Positions 1 to 9,213 of a DNA stretch of 64,000 nucleotides are shown one piece after another. Position 1 is the stretch's first letter, and each line of letters begins with the position of its first letter. The notes under the pieces were generated by a model that was given only the letters and a program-made list of their open reading frames with translations, ran no database searches and was not told the origin of the DNA. The position numbers were made by a program, and so were the translations under genes. The DNA comes from an uncultured Gemmatimonadota bacterium (lineage in GTDB: Bacteria; Gemmatimonadota; Gemmatimonadetes; Gemmatimonadales; Gemmatimonadaceae): contig CADEFN010000005.1 in assembly GCA_902826615.1 (NCBI GenBank), forward strand, positions 124,001 through 188,000. Reading direction: 5' to 3'.

Positions 1-702
1 TCAGGCGGCGGCGTAGCGCGTGGGGTCGGGCACCCCGGCCTGCAGAAACCCCGCGCGTCGAAGCTGGCAGGAGTCGCAATGTCCGCACGCTGCGCCGTTC
101 GCGTCCGGATCGTAACAGCTGGTGGTCGCGGCGTAGTCCACACCTAACGAGGCGCCGGTGCGGATGATGTCGGCCTTGCTCATCGCCATCAGGGGCGTGC
201 GCACGGTGATACGACCCGTGTCTTCCACACCAGCTCGCGTCGCGAGGTTGGCCATCTGCTCGTAGGCGGCGATGTACTCGGGCCGGCAGTCGGGGTACCC
301 ACTGTAGTCGAGTGCATTCACCCCGATAAAGATCTGCCGCGCCTGCAGCACCTCGGCCCAGGCAAGGGCAAACGAGAGAAAGATGGTGTTGCGGGCGGGA
401 ACATAGGTGACCGGGATCTCCTCCGAGCGCGTGTCGATGGGCCGGTCCTTGGGCACCTCCAGGGCGGAGGTGAGGGCCGACCCGCCAAACATGCGGAGGT
501 CGATATCGGCCACGATGTGCCGGGCGACACCCCAGGCCTCGGCGGCACGACGCGCGGCGTCAATCTCGTGGCTGTGCCGCTGTCCGTACCGGAACGAGAG
601 GGCATACACGTCATGTCCCTCGCCCTTGGCAATGGCGAGCAGCGTCGTCGAATCGAGTCCTCCACTCAGGAGGAGCACAACAGGTGAGGTTGGTGCGGTC
701 AT
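1..702 (-). CDS. queC: 7-cyano-7-deazaguanine synthase QueC
   Basis: QueC converts 7-carboxy-7-deazaguanine to preQ0 using ATP and ammonia, in the cytoplasmic queuosine pathway. The PP-loop motif SGGLDS is at residues 13-18. The C-terminal zinc site has Cys196 and the CGHC-DSC cluster (Cys206, 209, 212). The length of 233 residues matches the family. The frame stays open 31 codons upstream, but homology starts at MTAPTSP, so the ATG at 702 was chosen. The gene is complete, with its TGA stop on the window edge. It is divergent from the lipoprotein gene at 794, with about 90 bp between them for both promoters. No other queuosine gene is in the window. Confidence 0.95.
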   Translation of the reverse strand: MTAPTSPVVLLLSGGLDSTTLLAIAKGEGHDVYALSFRYGQRHSHEIDAARRAAEAWGVARHIVADIDLRMFGGSALTSALEVPKDRPIDTRSEEIPVTYVPARNTIFLSFALAWAEVLQARQIFIGVNALDYSGYPDCRPEYIAAYEQMANLATRAGVEDTGRITVRTPLMAMSKADIIRTGASLGVDYAATTSCYDPDANGAACGHCDSCQLRRAGFLQAGVPDPTRYAAA

Positions 703-793
703 CGTGTGTCTGCGGGTCCTCCGAAGCGAGTCATCGCGCCCGGCCTTTCCAAAACTAATTGCGCCGGGCTCGGGCCGAGGACATCGTAACCCC

Positions 794-1585
794 ATGTTGC
801 CACGCCCAACTCACGCCCTCCTCGTCACGCTCGCCCTCGTCGGGTGCGCGCCACCGCCCTCCGTCTCCACACCGCCCACCCCAGCTCCACCCCGGGTGAC
901 GGACGCCCGAGGGGTCGTCACCGCGATGCACACGCGCTACGCGGGCAAGTTCTTTTCTACGCTGCGCTTCAAGCAGAACACCACGACCACCAGCAGCACT
1001 GGTCGTGAGACCAAGGGCATCTGGAACGAGTACATCGTTCTCCCTGGCAAACTGCGCATCGACTATCAGCCGCTCACTACGCGCAGCGGCGTGCTGTACA
1101 CCGACGGACGCATTCACAGTTTTGTCGATGGCAAGGCTCAGCCGGTCCAGCGAGGGTGGAACGCGGCGCTCACGCTTATCGGGGATGTGTACGCGCAGCC
1201 GGTGGACACGACGTTGTTCCAGCTCGATTCCACAGGATTCGATCTGTCCGTGTTCCGCGAGGACGTCTGGGACGGTGCGAAGGTGTGGGTGATTGGCGCC
1301 CGAGCCGGCGACAGCACCAGTTCGCAGTTCTGGATTGATCGCGATTCGCTGCTGCTGCGGCGTATCGTCATGCGTGACACGCGGGGCACACGGCCCACCT
1401 CGACGGATATCCGGATGTACCGCTATCAGGACGTGGGTGGCTACCCGGTGGCCTTTGACGTGCACTTCCATCGCGATGGCCGTCGCTACTTCCGCGAGGA
1501 GTACTTCGACGTGCAGGTGAACACGCCGATTCCCGCCGGGACCTTTGATCCGGCACGGTGGGCGGCGTCGCAGATCAAGTGGTGA
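794..1585 (+). CDS. LolA-like exported lipoprotein
   Basis: A 263-residue protein with a lipoprotein signal (hydrophobic stretch, then LVGC with the lipidated Cys at 18) and a Pro-rich linker at about 20-35. The remainder is rich in beta-strand patterns resembling the LolA/outer-membrane lipoprotein-sorting fold, with recurrent polar and aromatic strands such as LRIDYQPL and [10 protein letters not shown]. In that family the fold binds acyl chains. That function is inferred from overall pattern only, and the family assignment is tentative. The start is the ATG at 794, which gives a well-formed signal; the open frame upstream overlaps queC antisense. The 3' end overlaps the convergent chemoreceptor gene by 11 bp. 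Confidence 0.6.
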   Translation: MLPRPTHALLVTLALVGCAPPPSVSTPPTPAPPRVTDARGVVTAMHTRYAGKFFSTLRFKQNTTTTSSTGRETKGIWNEYIVLPGKLRIDYQPLTTRSGVLYTDGRIHSFVDGKAQPVQRGWNAALTLIGDVYAQPVDTTLFQLDSTGFDLSVFREDVWDGAKVWVIGARAGDSTSSQFWIDRDSLLLRRIVMRDTRGTRPTSTDIRMYRYQDVGGYPVAFDVHFHRDGRRYFREEYFDVQVNTPIPAGTFDPARWAASQIKW

Positions 1586-3308
1586 CGGCGGGCTCCTGGC
1601 CCTGGCCGCCGAGCCCACCCACCAACTCACGAAGCTGAACGGAGCCCTGCAGCAGCTGCGTCGAGGCAGAGCTCATCTGCTCGCACGCTGCACTCTGCTC
1701 CTGGGTGGAAGCGCTCACCTGCTGCGCCGCGGCCGCATACCCTTCGGCGGTGCGCGAGACCGACTCCACACTCCGCGCCGCACTGGCCACAAACTGGGCA
1801 TTGCCGCGCGCGGTGTCGGCGGCGCTGGCGGCGGCACGCCGGGTGCGGGCCGCCGCGAGGGTGATGGTGTTCAGCGCCGAGTCGAGCTCACGTGATACCC
1901 CTTCGATTTCACCCACCTGGCCCACGCTGGCCTCCATGGCGCGGGTGGTGGACTCCACCCGAGACGTCACCAGCCGCGTGAGTTGCGAGACGTCATCCGC
2001 GGCGGCCTGCGCCTGCTCGGCGAGTTTGCGCACTTCGTCCGCAACGACACCAAAGCCACGTCCGGCGGCTCCGGCGCGCGCAGCCTCGATGGCCGCATTG
2101 AGGGCGAGCAGGTCGGTTTGTTCGGCAATACGTCCGACGGCGGCCACCAGACGATGAATCCGTTCTGCCGTGCCCTGCAGGGCCATCACTTCGGCGGCGG
2201 CTTCGCCCACCGTGCTGCGCACCGTGCCGAGAATGCCTAACGATCGTTCGATTTCGGTGCGCTTTTCGCGCGCCGATGTTTCGATCTCACCGGCCAGGCT
2301 TCCGAGTTCGTCGGTCCCACGCAACACCTGGTCGGCGTTGGACTGGATCGAGCGCAGCGCGTCGTCGACCGCGCGCAGCTGGCGGACCTGACTGTCGGCG
2401 CCTGACGAGATGTCACTCATGGAGGCCGCCATCTGGCTGGCGGACGCCGAGATCTGCTCGGAGACATTGGCCAGCTCGCGGGCCGAGTTGGAGACGTCGT
2501 CGGCGGTCATGGAGCTGACGCTGACCACACGCGACAACGACGACGCGGCGCCATTGAGGGCATCGGCCAGATCCTGGAATTCCAGCGGCAGGTCGTCGTG
2601 AGTCTGGGCGGTAAAGTCTCCACCGCTCAGCGCACGGGCCTGCAGGGTGAGACGCCGCATCGGGCGTGCAATCCAGCGCGCGGTGGTGATGACAACCACC
2701 AGCCCGAGTGCGGCGGCCGCACTCATGATGATGAGGACCCAGAGTGTCCGTCGCTCGGCATCACGGCGCAGTTTGCGTGACGCACCCTCCACGCCCTTTG
2801 CCTTGAGCACGTCGAGGGCCTGCACGTCCTGGAGCAGAGCGGCGGCCGCTGTGCGCGCCGTGGAGGCATCGCTGGCGGCCTCCCCCATACGGCCCAGATC
2901 GGCGAGCCGGTGCGCGCGTGAATAGGTGACCTCGATGTCCGACAACCGCTGGTCGATGGCGGCGATAAGCGCCATTTCCTGTGTAGACTGGCCCGGATGC
3001 AGTGTCATTGCGCGCTGCGCCCGGTGCGCGGCAGAGCCGGCTCGGCGGAACTCTGCCCCCGACGCCGAGTCACGGGCGACCAGGTAGCGATCGGCGGCTG
3101 CGAGTTCCTGCGACACCGCGGCCCCGAGCCGCGCTGAGAGCTGCGCATCCTGCTGGACCGAGGCGAGGGTTTCGCCAATAACATTCGAGAGTTTGCCCAC
3201 GGCCCCGCGGGCCGCAATACCGGCGATACCAAAGAGGAGCGCGAGTACGCCAAAGCCCGCCAGCAGGCGGTGACGCACACTGCGCAGCTTGAGGAGCCCG
3301 GTCGGCAT
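1575..3308 (-). CDS. Methyl-accepting chemotaxis protein
   Basis: A 577-residue transmembrane chemoreceptor. TM1 is at about 14-34, followed by a roughly 150-residue helical extracytoplasmic domain of four-helix-bundle type, TM2 at about 188-211, a HAMP domain to about 265, then the coiled-coil signalling domain. The conserved hairpin tip [17 protein letters not shown] lies near residue 415. It would control CheA through CheW, but no che genes are in the window. Its ATG shares one base with the stop of the upstream binding-protein gene (TGATG), so the two are almost certainly translationally coupled. This suggests the lipoprotein delivers a ligand to the receptor. Confidence 0.93.
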   Translation of the reverse strand: MPTGLLKLRSVRHRLLAGFGVLALLFGIAGIAARGAVGKLSNVIGETLASVQQDAQLSARLGAAVSQELAAADRYLVARDSASGAEFRRAGSAAHRAQRAMTLHPGQSTQEMALIAAIDQRLSDIEVTYSRAHRLADLGRMGEAASDASTARTAAAALLQDVQALDVLKAKGVEGASRKLRRDAERRTLWVLIIMSAAAALGLVVVITTARWIARPMRRLTLQARALSGGDFTAQTHDDLPLEFQDLADALNGAASSLSRVVSVSSMTADDVSNSARELANVSEQISASASQMAASMSDISSGADSQVRQLRAVDDALRSIQSNADQVLRGTDELGSLAGEIETSAREKRTEIERSLGILGTVRSTVGEAAAEVMALQGTAERIHRLVAAVGRIAEQTDLLALNAAIEAARAGAAGRGFGVVADEVRKLAEQAQAAADDVSQLTRLVTSRVESTTRAMEASVGQVGEIEGVSRELDSALNTITLAAARTRRAAASAADTARGNAQFVASAARSVESVSRTAEGYAAAAQQVSASTQEQSAACEQMSSASTQLLQGSVQLRELVGGLGGQGQEPAVTT

Positions 3309-4423
3309 CAGCTGCCCCGAGTTGGTGTCATGACCGTCAGGATACCGCCACGCACCCGTGTCATCACAAAGCCGCGTCCCTCAACATCGCCAGACTCGTT
3401 GAAGGCAATGGCACCGGTGACACCACTGAATGGTGTGGCCGAGATACGCGTGGCGAGCCAGTCACGCACCGCCTGTCGCGAGGGACGCCCCTGTGAGAGC
3501 GCTTCGGCCACCAGCCGGGTTGCATCGTAGGCCAGGGCGGCATTGCCATCGGGCACCACGCCGTAACGCGCACGAAAGGCGCTCACAAACCGGGAGACAT
3601 CTTCACGCGGATCACTTGGGGCAAAGGGCACCGCGACCACGGCGCCTTCAGCCAGCGCGCCGCTTGCCACCACCCCGCTCCATCCGTCGCCACCAAGAAA
3701 GGTCGCCTCGAGCCCCTGCCGCCGTGCTTCACGCAACACCGCAATCCCCGACGACGCGGAGCCAGCGACAAAGACAGCATCGGGCTGGCGAGTGCGCAGC
3801 CAGGCGATGTGTGGTTCGACATTGGTGACCGAGTCAGCGGCAATCGGATCACGCGCCACGATCTCACCACGGAAGCTGCGCGCAAAGGCGTCGGCCAACC
3901 CGCGGCCATAAGCATTGTTTTCGTACAGGATTGCTGCGCGTCGAAGACCCGATGCGCTGGCATGGGTCGCGAGGTCGCGTCCGTTGACCGAATCGCTGGA
4001 GATCACGCGAAAGACCCACGGCGACACGCCCGACATCGAAGGTGTGGTGGCAGTGGTCGCGATCGCAGGGAGCCCCTGATCGTAGATCGGCGCGGCCGCC
4101 ATCATCGGCCCCGATTCGATGTGCCCGATCACCGCCATCATCGCGGGGTCGGCCACAAACTCCGACGCGATCTCGACTGCCCGTGACCCTGACGACGAAT
4201 CGTCGCGCAGTACCAGGTCGAGGCGGCGGCCATTCACGCCACCGGCGGCATTGATTTCGGACACCGCGAGCTCGATGCCGCGCCGGTTCATCTGCCCGTA
4301 GAATTCACGCCAGTTGCCGGCGGCGCCAATGCGCACCGACTCGCCGCCTTGGGTACAGGCGCCAGCCAGCGCGCAGGCCGCGAAGGCACGCCAACTGAGA
4401 GCCGCCAGACGAGGGAGTTTCAC
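3308..4423 (-). CDS. LivJ-type ligand-binding lipoprotein
   Basis: A periplasmic binding protein of the branched-chain amino acid/amide type (type I fold), with characteristic stretches [36 protein letters not shown] and [13 protein letters not shown]. The signal peptide ends in a lipobox LAGAC, so it is probably lipid-anchored. The frame is open to a TTG at 4456, but the GTG at 4423 gives a compact signal peptide and was preferred; neither has a clear Shine-Dalgarno. No ABC permease or ATPase gene is adjacent. The only partner is the chemoreceptor immediately downstream, which overlaps by one base. A role as a chemosensory ligand carrier is therefore more likely than a role in uptake (inference). 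Confidence 0.85.
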   Translation of the reverse strand: MKLPRLAALSWRAFAACALAGACTQGGESVRIGAAGNWREFYGQMNRRGIELAVSEINAAGGVNGRRLDLVLRDDSSSGSRAVEIASEFVADPAMMAVIGHIESGPMMAAAPIYDQGLPAIATTATTPSMSGVSPWVFRVISSDSVNGRDLATHASASGLRRAAILYENNAYGRGLADAFARSFRGEIVARDPIAADSVTNVEPHIAWLRTRQPDAVFVAGSASSGIAVLREARRQGLEATFLGGDGWSGVVASGALAEGAVVAVPFAPSDPREDVSRFVSAFRARYGVVPDGNAALAYDATRLVAEALSQGRPSRQAVRDWLATRISATPFSGVTGAIAFNESGDVEGRGFVMTRVRGGILTVMTPTRGS

Positions 4424-4461
4424 GCGATATAGACGTCGCGCAGGGAGGGGAGGCAACCGCC

Positions 4462-4477
4462 TGTGACGATCGTCACG
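4462..4477. promoter_or_regulatory. CRP/FNR-like palindromic operator
   Basis: A 14-bp perfect palindrome GTGACGATCGTCAC (4463-4476), flanked as TGTGA-N6-TCACg. This matches the half-site geometry of CRP/FNR-family operators. It lies about 40 bp upstream of the chosen start of the binding protein/chemoreceptor operon and 20 bp after the aguA stop. The match to the consensus is seen directly; occupancy by a regulator is inference. Confidence 0.45.
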
Positions 4478-4495
4478 CTCCTCTACCAGACTCGG

Positions 4496-5533
4496 CTATC
4501 GCGCGGGTGCGGGCTCCTGCTGCGAGAGGCAGTGCAGGGTACCAAGCCCCCACACGAGGTCCACGGCATGGATGCCCACGATCTCGCGTCCCGGAAAACA
4601 CTCGGCGAGCAGATTGAGCGCGTCGCGGTCGCGTTTGTCGTTGAAGGTGGGCACGATCACGATGTCGTTGGCGACGTAGAAGTTGGCGTACGACGCCGGG
4701 AGGCGTTGTCCGTCCATCATCACGGGCCGCGGGTAGGGCAGCGTGAGCACACGGAGTTCGGCACCCGAGAGCGCGATTCGACGAAGGTTGTCCGCCGAAC
4801 GCCTGTGATTTTCGTCGGCGGGGTCTTCCTCATGCGCCAGCACAACGGTCCATGGATCGATGAAGCGCGCGATGTCGTCGATATGCCCATGCGTGTCGTC
4901 GCCCACACACCCCTCGCCAAGCCAGATGGTGCGCTCGACGCCGAGGTAGTCGCGGAAGACCTGTTCGTAGCCTTCGCGGGTGAGGCCCGGGTTGCGCTCC
5001 TGCACGTTGGAGAGGAGACACTCTTCGGTGACCATGAAGAGTCCGGCACCGTTGGTTTCGATGGCGCCACCCTCGAGCACGACGCGGCCGCCTCCATCGG
5101 GCCGCATGGGTTCCATCAGCGGATGCCCCGTGATGCGGGCCATCGCCTTGCCGGCGTCGGCGTCGAGCGAATAGTTGTCGTACTTGGCCCAGGCGTTGAA
5201 TCGCCAGCTGGCCAGTGTTGGTTTGCCGCTGGCGTCGTGCACGACGGTGGGGAGGGAATCGCGCAGCCAACCCCGGTCGTATGGCACCACATGGAGGTTG
5301 TAGCCTTCAGGGTTGCAGTGATGTGCTTCGAGTTTTGCCCGTGCGTCCTCAGCCACCGATTGGGTGTGACAGAGGATTTCCACGCGTTCGTGCACATGGA
5401 GTGCCCGCACGATCTCCGCGTACACCCAGGGGATCGGCTCGAGTTTACCCGGCCAGTCTGGCTCGTGATGCGGCCAGGCGATCCATGTGGCGGCGTGCGG
5501 CTCCCACTCCGCCGGCATTCGGTACTTTGTCAC
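4496..5533 (-). CDS. aguA: Agmatine deiminase AguA
   Basis: Hydrolyses agmatine to N-carbamoylputrescine and ammonia, in the cytoplasm. It has the pentein-fold hallmarks: PAEWEPHAATWIAWPH at the N-terminus, GDDTHGHIDD near residue 213, and the catalytic Cys335 in GLGTLHCLSQQ close to the C-terminus. The length of 345 residues fits the family. The annotated start is a GTG at 5533; an ATG five codons later is an alternative. It follows aguB with a 3-bp gap, in the same operon order as the pathway partner, so together they convert agmatine to putrescine. Confidence 0.95.
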   Translation of the reverse strand: MTKYRMPAEWEPHAATWIAWPHHEPDWPGKLEPIPWVYAEIVRALHVHERVEILCHTQSVAEDARAKLEAHHCNPEGYNLHVVPYDRGWLRDSLPTVVHDASGKPTLASWRFNAWAKYDNYSLDADAGKAMARITGHPLMEPMRPDGGGRVVLEGGAIETNGAGLFMVTEECLLSNVQERNPGLTREGYEQVFRDYLGVERTIWLGEGCVGDDTHGHIDDIARFIDPWTVVLAHEEDPADENHRRSADNLRRIALSGAELRVLTLPYPRPVMMDGQRLPASYANFYVANDIVIVPTFNDKRDRDALNLLAECFPGREIVGIHAVDLVWGLGTLHCLSQQEPAPAR

Positions 5534-5536
5534 TTG

Positions 5537-6463
5537 TCAGCCCAGGTATCGCGAGGTGAGTCCGCCGTAGGCGTCGATCCGCCGGTCGCGCAGGAAGGGC
5601 CAGTTGCGGCGGGTATCTTCGATGAGGGCCGTGTTGCACGTGGCCACGAGCACAGCGGGTTCGGTGCCGGCCTCGGCCAGGATGCGCCCGAAGGGGTCGT
5701 AGATGGTGGAATTGCCGAAGAACTCCAGGCCATTGGTCCCCGGTTGCGCCTCGAACCCCACGCGATTCGGTGAGGCGACAAACACCCCATTGGCGATGGC
5801 GTGTGCGCGCTGAATCGTGCGCCACGCCGTAACCTGGGCCTCTCCGAACTCGGCCTTTTCGGCGGGGTGCCACCCGATGGCGGTAGGATAGAACAACACG
5901 TCGGCCCCCAGCATGGCGGTGATGCGGGCCCCTTCGGGATACCACTGATCCCAGCAGATCAGTACGCCGACATTGGCGTAGCGTGTTTTGAAAACGCGAA
6001 AGCCATTTGACTCTTTCACGGCGCCGGGCGCGGCGAGGGCGCGCCCATCGGTGTCGCCGGGGGCGAAGTAGTACTTCTCCTCGAAGAGTGGGTCGTGCGG
6101 GATGTGCATCTTGCGATAGACCCCGAGCAACGAGCCATCGGCGTCGATGACGGCGGCCGAGTTGCGGTAGAGCCCGGCCGCCTCGCGTTCGTAGAGGGGC
6201 ACGATGAGCACCACGGCCAGCTCCCTCGCCAGCGCTTGCAGCTGTTGTGTTGTAGGTCCGGGGATCGGCTCGGCGAGATCAAACCAGGTGATGTCGAGCG
6301 TCTTGCAGAAGTAGGGCGCGTTGAACAGCTCCTGCAGGCAGATGATCTGCGCCCCTTTGGCGTGGGCGGCGCGCACGCCGGCGATCGCGCGCTCGACGTT
6401 GGAGGCGATGTCCCGCGAGCCCGCGGTTTCCTGCACCAGGCCGACGGAGAAGGTGTTGGGCAT
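5537..6463 (-). CDS. aguB: N-carbamoylputrescine amidohydrolase AguB
   Basis: A nitrilase-superfamily amidase that hydrolyses N-carbamoylputrescine to putrescine, CO2 and ammonia. The Glu-Lys-Cys triad is visible: Glu45 in CLQELF, Lys118 in YRKMHIPHDP and Cys170 in LICWDQWYPEG. The length of 308 residues is slightly longer than typical (about 290). The ATG at 6463 fits the start of homology. It lies between glycerate kinase (9-bp gap) and aguA (3-bp gap), so the three are probably one transcript. Confidence 0.95.
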   Translation of the reverse strand: MPNTFSVGLVQETAGSRDIASNVERAIAGVRAAHAKGAQIICLQELFNAPYFCKTLDITWFDLAEPIPGPTTQQLQALARELAVVLIVPLYEREAAGLYRNSAAVIDADGSLLGVYRKMHIPHDPLFEEKYYFAPGDTDGRALAAPGAVKESNGFRVFKTRYANVGVLICWDQWYPEGARITAMLGADVLFYPTAIGWHPAEKAEFGEAQVTAWRTIQRAHAIANGVFVASPNRVGFEAQPGTNGLEFFGNSTIYDPFGRILAEAGTEPAVLVATCNTALIEDTRRNWPFLRDRRIDAYGGLTSRYLG

Positions 6464-6472
6464 GGCGGAATT

Positions 6473-7705
6473 CTATCGTGTTTGCGGCAAGGATGAGGCG
6501 CTCGGACTGATCGCGACGAGAAGGTCGCAAACGTTGGTGCCCGTCGGGCCTGTGCGAAACAGCGCCTGTGCCGTATCGAGTGCGGCGTAGGCTCGGTGCG
6601 CCGCGAGGTCGGCGTCGGGGTCGCGTCCCAGCAATTCGATGGTACTCCACGTCGTGCCGTCGACGATCGCGCCGGCGGCGTCCGTGGGGCCATCGCGGCC
6701 ATCAGTGCCCGCTATCAGCACTGTCCAATCGGTGCCCGCGATCTCACGGGCCAGCGCCAGCGCCAACTCCTGGCAGCGGCCACCAGGTGGTGCGTCGCGC
6801 GGGAGTGTTACCGTGGTCTCACCTGACGCGACGAAGCTCCCGGACACGATATCGTTCAGGGTTCGAGCCAGCTCGGCCGCCGCGAGCGTGGCTTCGCCCA
6901 GCATCGAGCGCGGCATGACTGGCGGGACGCCCAGATCGCGCAAGGCATTCACGGCGGCCCACATCGCGTCGTCACAGCCGGCGACAATTCGGTCCGTCGC
7001 CAGTGGCGCAATCAATGGAGCGCTGCGGTCGAGGTACGGCCGGACGGCGGCAGGAAGTCTGCTGGCCAGCTCACGCAGGATTGGCTGCGGATGTTCTTCT
7101 GGGTGACAGGGTCCCGAACCCACCGTCGAGGCAAGACTGCTGACGACGTCGGAGACGATCAAGCAGTGAACACGTGCGGGGGCGAGCGCCATCGCAAGGC
7201 GACCGTCGGCCCATCGCAGGAGACGACGCCGCACCCCGTTGATCGCGTCGATGTCCGCACCACTTGCAAGCAGGTGTGCAAAGGTCGAGCGCAGGTCGTC
7301 GTCGTCGAGGGGTTCGATTGGTGCGGCGATGAGGCTAGTGGTGCCGCCGGAAACCAGCACCAGCACGTCGGTGACACCGGCGTGTGTGGCGATGAGGTCG
7401 CCGATGGCCTCGGCGGCACGCCGGGAGTTGTCGCCCGGCACCGGGTGATCGCCCCTGAGGTGTGGCAAGCCGCCAACCGAAACAGGTTCTCCCGTGTGGG
7501 AGACGACGAGTCCGCCTGCCGCACCATTCGGCAGCGCCGAGAGCGCCCCCTCGGCCATGGCCACGGCGGCTTTTCCTACGGCGAGAACAAGGGGTGGGGC
7601 AAGCAGCGACAACTCGCCCGTTGCCGCTGCGGTGACATCGCGCGGATTGCAGGCACGGACAGCGGCGAAGTACGCCGCCTGCACCAACGCATGGGGTGAC
7701 GACAC
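6473..7705 (-). CDS. Glycerate kinase, MOFRL family
   Basis: A 410-residue glycerate kinase of the GckA/TtuD type (two-domain DUF4147 plus MOFRL), predicted to make 2-phosphoglycerate from D-glycerate and ATP. Seen in the sequence: AVGKAAVAMAEGAL near the N-terminus, LVSGGTTSLIAAP, and a C-terminal MOFRL-like region ending GTDGRDGPTDAAGAIVDG. The start is a GTG at 7705. It sits just downstream of a terminator for the peroxiredoxin gene and leads the aguB-aguA genes. No metabolic link between glycerate and agmatine is obvious, so co-transcription may reflect simple adjacency. Confidence 0.9.
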   Translation of the reverse strand: MSSPHALVQAAYFAAVRACNPRDVTAAATGELSLLAPPLVLAVGKAAVAMAEGALSALPNGAAGGLVVSHTGEPVSVGGLPHLRGDHPVPGDNSRRAAEAIGDLIATHAGVTDVLVLVSGGTTSLIAAPIEPLDDDDLRSTFAHLLASGADIDAINGVRRRLLRWADGRLAMALAPARVHCLIVSDVVSSLASTVGSGPCHPEEHPQPILRELASRLPAAVRPYLDRSAPLIAPLATDRIVAGCDDAMWAAVNALRDLGVPPVMPRSMLGEATLAAAELARTLNDIVSGSFVASGETTVTLPRDAPPGGRCQELALALAREIAGTDWTVLIAGTDGRDGPTDAAGAIVDGTTWSTIELLGRDPDADLAAHRAYAALDTAQALFRTGPTGTNVCDLLVAISPSASSLPQTR

Positions 7706-7725
7706 GAGGCTCAGGTGAAATACAA

Positions 7726-7752
7726 AGCGACCCGGCTTTGCGCCGGGTCGCT
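7726..7752 (-). terminator. Rho-independent terminator after the peroxiredoxin gene
   Basis: A perfect 11-bp stem AGCGACCCGGC/GCCGGGTCGCT with a 5-nt loop. On the minus strand it is followed by TTGTATTT. It begins 10 bp after the stop of the selenoperoxiredoxin gene and ends 20 bp before the glycerate kinase start. Confidence 0.85.
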
Positions 7753-7762
7753 GTTGTGGCTG

Positions 7763-8344
7763 CTACTTGTTGCCGGGCGGTGGCGAGATCTTGTCGATCA
7801 CTGCCCCCAGCTCGGTGTAGGCGTCCTCCGCCATTTGCCGGAAGGGTTGTGCCTTGTACACGATCTTGCCGTCGGGACCGATCACATAGAGCGATCGGTT
7901 GTCCATCTGGGTCTGCGCATTGTAGGCGCCATACGCGGTGCCCACCTTGCCGCCGGGATCCGTAGCAAACACGACGGGGAAGTCCGCGTCGCGTGCCCAC
8001 GAAGCCAGGGCCGTATCAGGATCAACGCTGATCCCGATCACCGTCACCTTGCGGCCGTTGTTGAAGAGCGTGGCGTACTGATCACGGTACGCCTCCATTT
8101 GGACTGTTCAACCCTTGGTCCGCGCCTTGAAAAAGAAGGCGAGCACCACCGTGTTGCCGCGATAGCTGGAAAGCTTCACCTGGTCGCGGAGGATGCCGTA
8201 GCGCGTGGCACCACCAAGTGAAAAGTCGGGCGCCGCGTCACCAATTTTCGGCCCGGCTTCGGCCGCTTGTGCGCGGAGCGCAGTCGGGGCCGTCAGTGCG
8301 AGTAATGCCGCACCCAACACCCCAACCGTCCTGGAACGACGCAT
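7763..8344 (-). CDS. Exported peroxiredoxin with in-frame TGA (Sec79)
   Basis: A 193-residue AhpC/TSA-type peroxiredoxin read through a TGA at codon 79 (8108-8110). Residues 1-26 are a signal peptide ending ALRAQ. IGDAAPDFSL opens the thioredoxin fold, followed by VVLAFFFKARTKG-U-TVQMEAYRDQ. The U falls exactly where peroxiredoxins carry the peroxidatic Cys (family pattern F.PKA.T.GCT). The halves on either side of the TGA are in the same frame with no gap. The rest contains no cysteine at all, so this would be a 1-Sec enzyme reducing peroxides outside the cytoplasm. A perfect hairpin follows the TGA (see the SECIS entry). Alternatives are a nonsense mutation or a sequencing error. The conserved sequence on both sides and the intact terminator argue against decay. 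Confidence 0.85.
8072..8110 (-). promoter_or_regulatory. Candidate bacterial SECIS element (peroxiredoxin)
   Basis: Reading the minus strand from the TGA at 8110-8108: 14 nt of spacer, then a perfect 7-bp stem GGCGUAC/GUACGCC (8093-8087 with 8078-8072) closing an 8-nt loop CGUGAUCA. The loop starts 21 nt after the UGA and has G as its second base, matching what is known of SelB-bound hairpins in bacteria. It is entirely within the coding sequence, as expected for bacterial SECIS elements. Confidence 0.75.
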
Positions 8345-8561
8345 TCGTGCTGCTCCCGAGGAAGTTGCGGTTGAAGATGGTCACGGTGCTGCCTGAAGGG
8401 GAGGGTGCGGTTGTCAAACGAAAGCGTCGCGACGTCCGCCGACATAGACACCGGCTTGACCCATCTCGGTGACACCCGCGCCCGTAACTCCATATGCTGC
8501 AACGCAGGACACTCGGGCACGTCGGGTGCACAGGGGAGGGCATCCCGCAAAGGAGCTCTCT

Positions 8562-9047
8562 GTGTCACTCGCTCGTGTGTTCGTGATCCTGCCCGCCCTG
8601 GCCGTCGTCGCCGCGTGCAGCGAGAAGCCGAATCCCATGGACGAGGCCCTCAGGCAGGACCTCTCGTTGGCCAGCCAGGCTTACATGCCACAGCAGTTCG
8701 TATCGCCGCTCGAAGCCGGGTATCAGCCAAATCCCTATGCACCGCAGGGTTACGCTCCTCAGGGCTACGCCCCCTACCCCTATCCACAGCCCGCCGCGCG
8801 CACCCCGGCTCGCACGGTTCGCCGCAGTTCAGCAGGTGCGTCGAGCGCCGGACGGAGTGGTGGTCAGCGTGTGGTGAAGAACACCAAACGTGATGCCGCC
8901 ATCGGCGCGGTAGCGGGCGCCGCGATCGGCGCCGTCACTTCCGGCAGGAAGGACCGCATGAAGGGCGCGGTGCTGGGTGCAGCGGTTGGTGCCGTGCTGG
9001 GAGGGGTGGTGGGCAACAACGTCGACATCAAGCGACTGCCGCAGTAA
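8562..9047 (+). CDS. Glycine-zipper lipoprotein
   Basis: A 161-residue lipoprotein. The GTG start at 8562 has a strong AGGAG six bases upstream. The signal ends VVAAC with the lipidated Cys near 20. Residues about 55-85 hold short Tyr/Pro/Gln repeats (PYAPQGYAPQGYAPYPYP). The C-terminal 55 residues are a glycine-zipper membrane domain (AAIGAVAGAAIGAV...GAVLGAAVGAVLGGVVG), like the 17-kDa surface antigen and OsmB-type outer-membrane proteins. The role is probably envelope structure; no partner is apparent. Likely monocistronic, with a terminator about 130 bp downstream. Confidence 0.8.
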   Translation: MSLARVFVILPALAVVAACSEKPNPMDEALRQDLSLASQAYMPQQFVSPLEAGYQPNPYAPQGYAPQGYAPYPYPQPAARTPARTVRRSSAGASSAGRSGGQRVVKNTKRDAAIGAVAGAAIGAVTSGRKDRMKGAVLGAAVGAVLGGVVGNNVDIKRLPQ

Positions 9048-9176
9048 ACAGCTGGCTGTTTGGGTTATCGCAGGGCGAACCGGATGTGGTTGGCGGTGCA
9101 GGGTGCAGGTGACCGACCTACTTTCCACCCCAGTCGCATTCGAGTTCGCTCTGCACAACTCTGGTGGTCTCCCCCG

Positions 9177-9198
9177 GGCCCCCGCGTGAGCGGGGGCC
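9177..9198 (+). terminator. Rho-independent terminator
   Basis: A 9-bp stem GGCCCCCGC/GCGGGGGCC with a GTGA loop, followed on the plus strand by TCTTTTCTTC. It serves the glycine-zipper lipoprotein gene and abuts the 3' end of the converging binding-protein gene. Confidence 0.8.
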
Positions 9199-9213
9199 TC
9201 TTTTCTTCAGGCG

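Noticed and set aside
4463-5773. A 436-residue open frame antisense to aguA and the end of aguB
   Set aside because: The sense strand encodes full-length AguA with its catalytic Cys, and the antisense frame has no recognisable domain.
7763-8098. A separate 111-residue gene starting at the ATG at 8098
   Set aside because: It is in the same frame as the upstream half with only one TGA between them, lacks a ribosome-binding site, and would begin inside the peroxiredoxin fold. One selenoprotein gene explains both halves.
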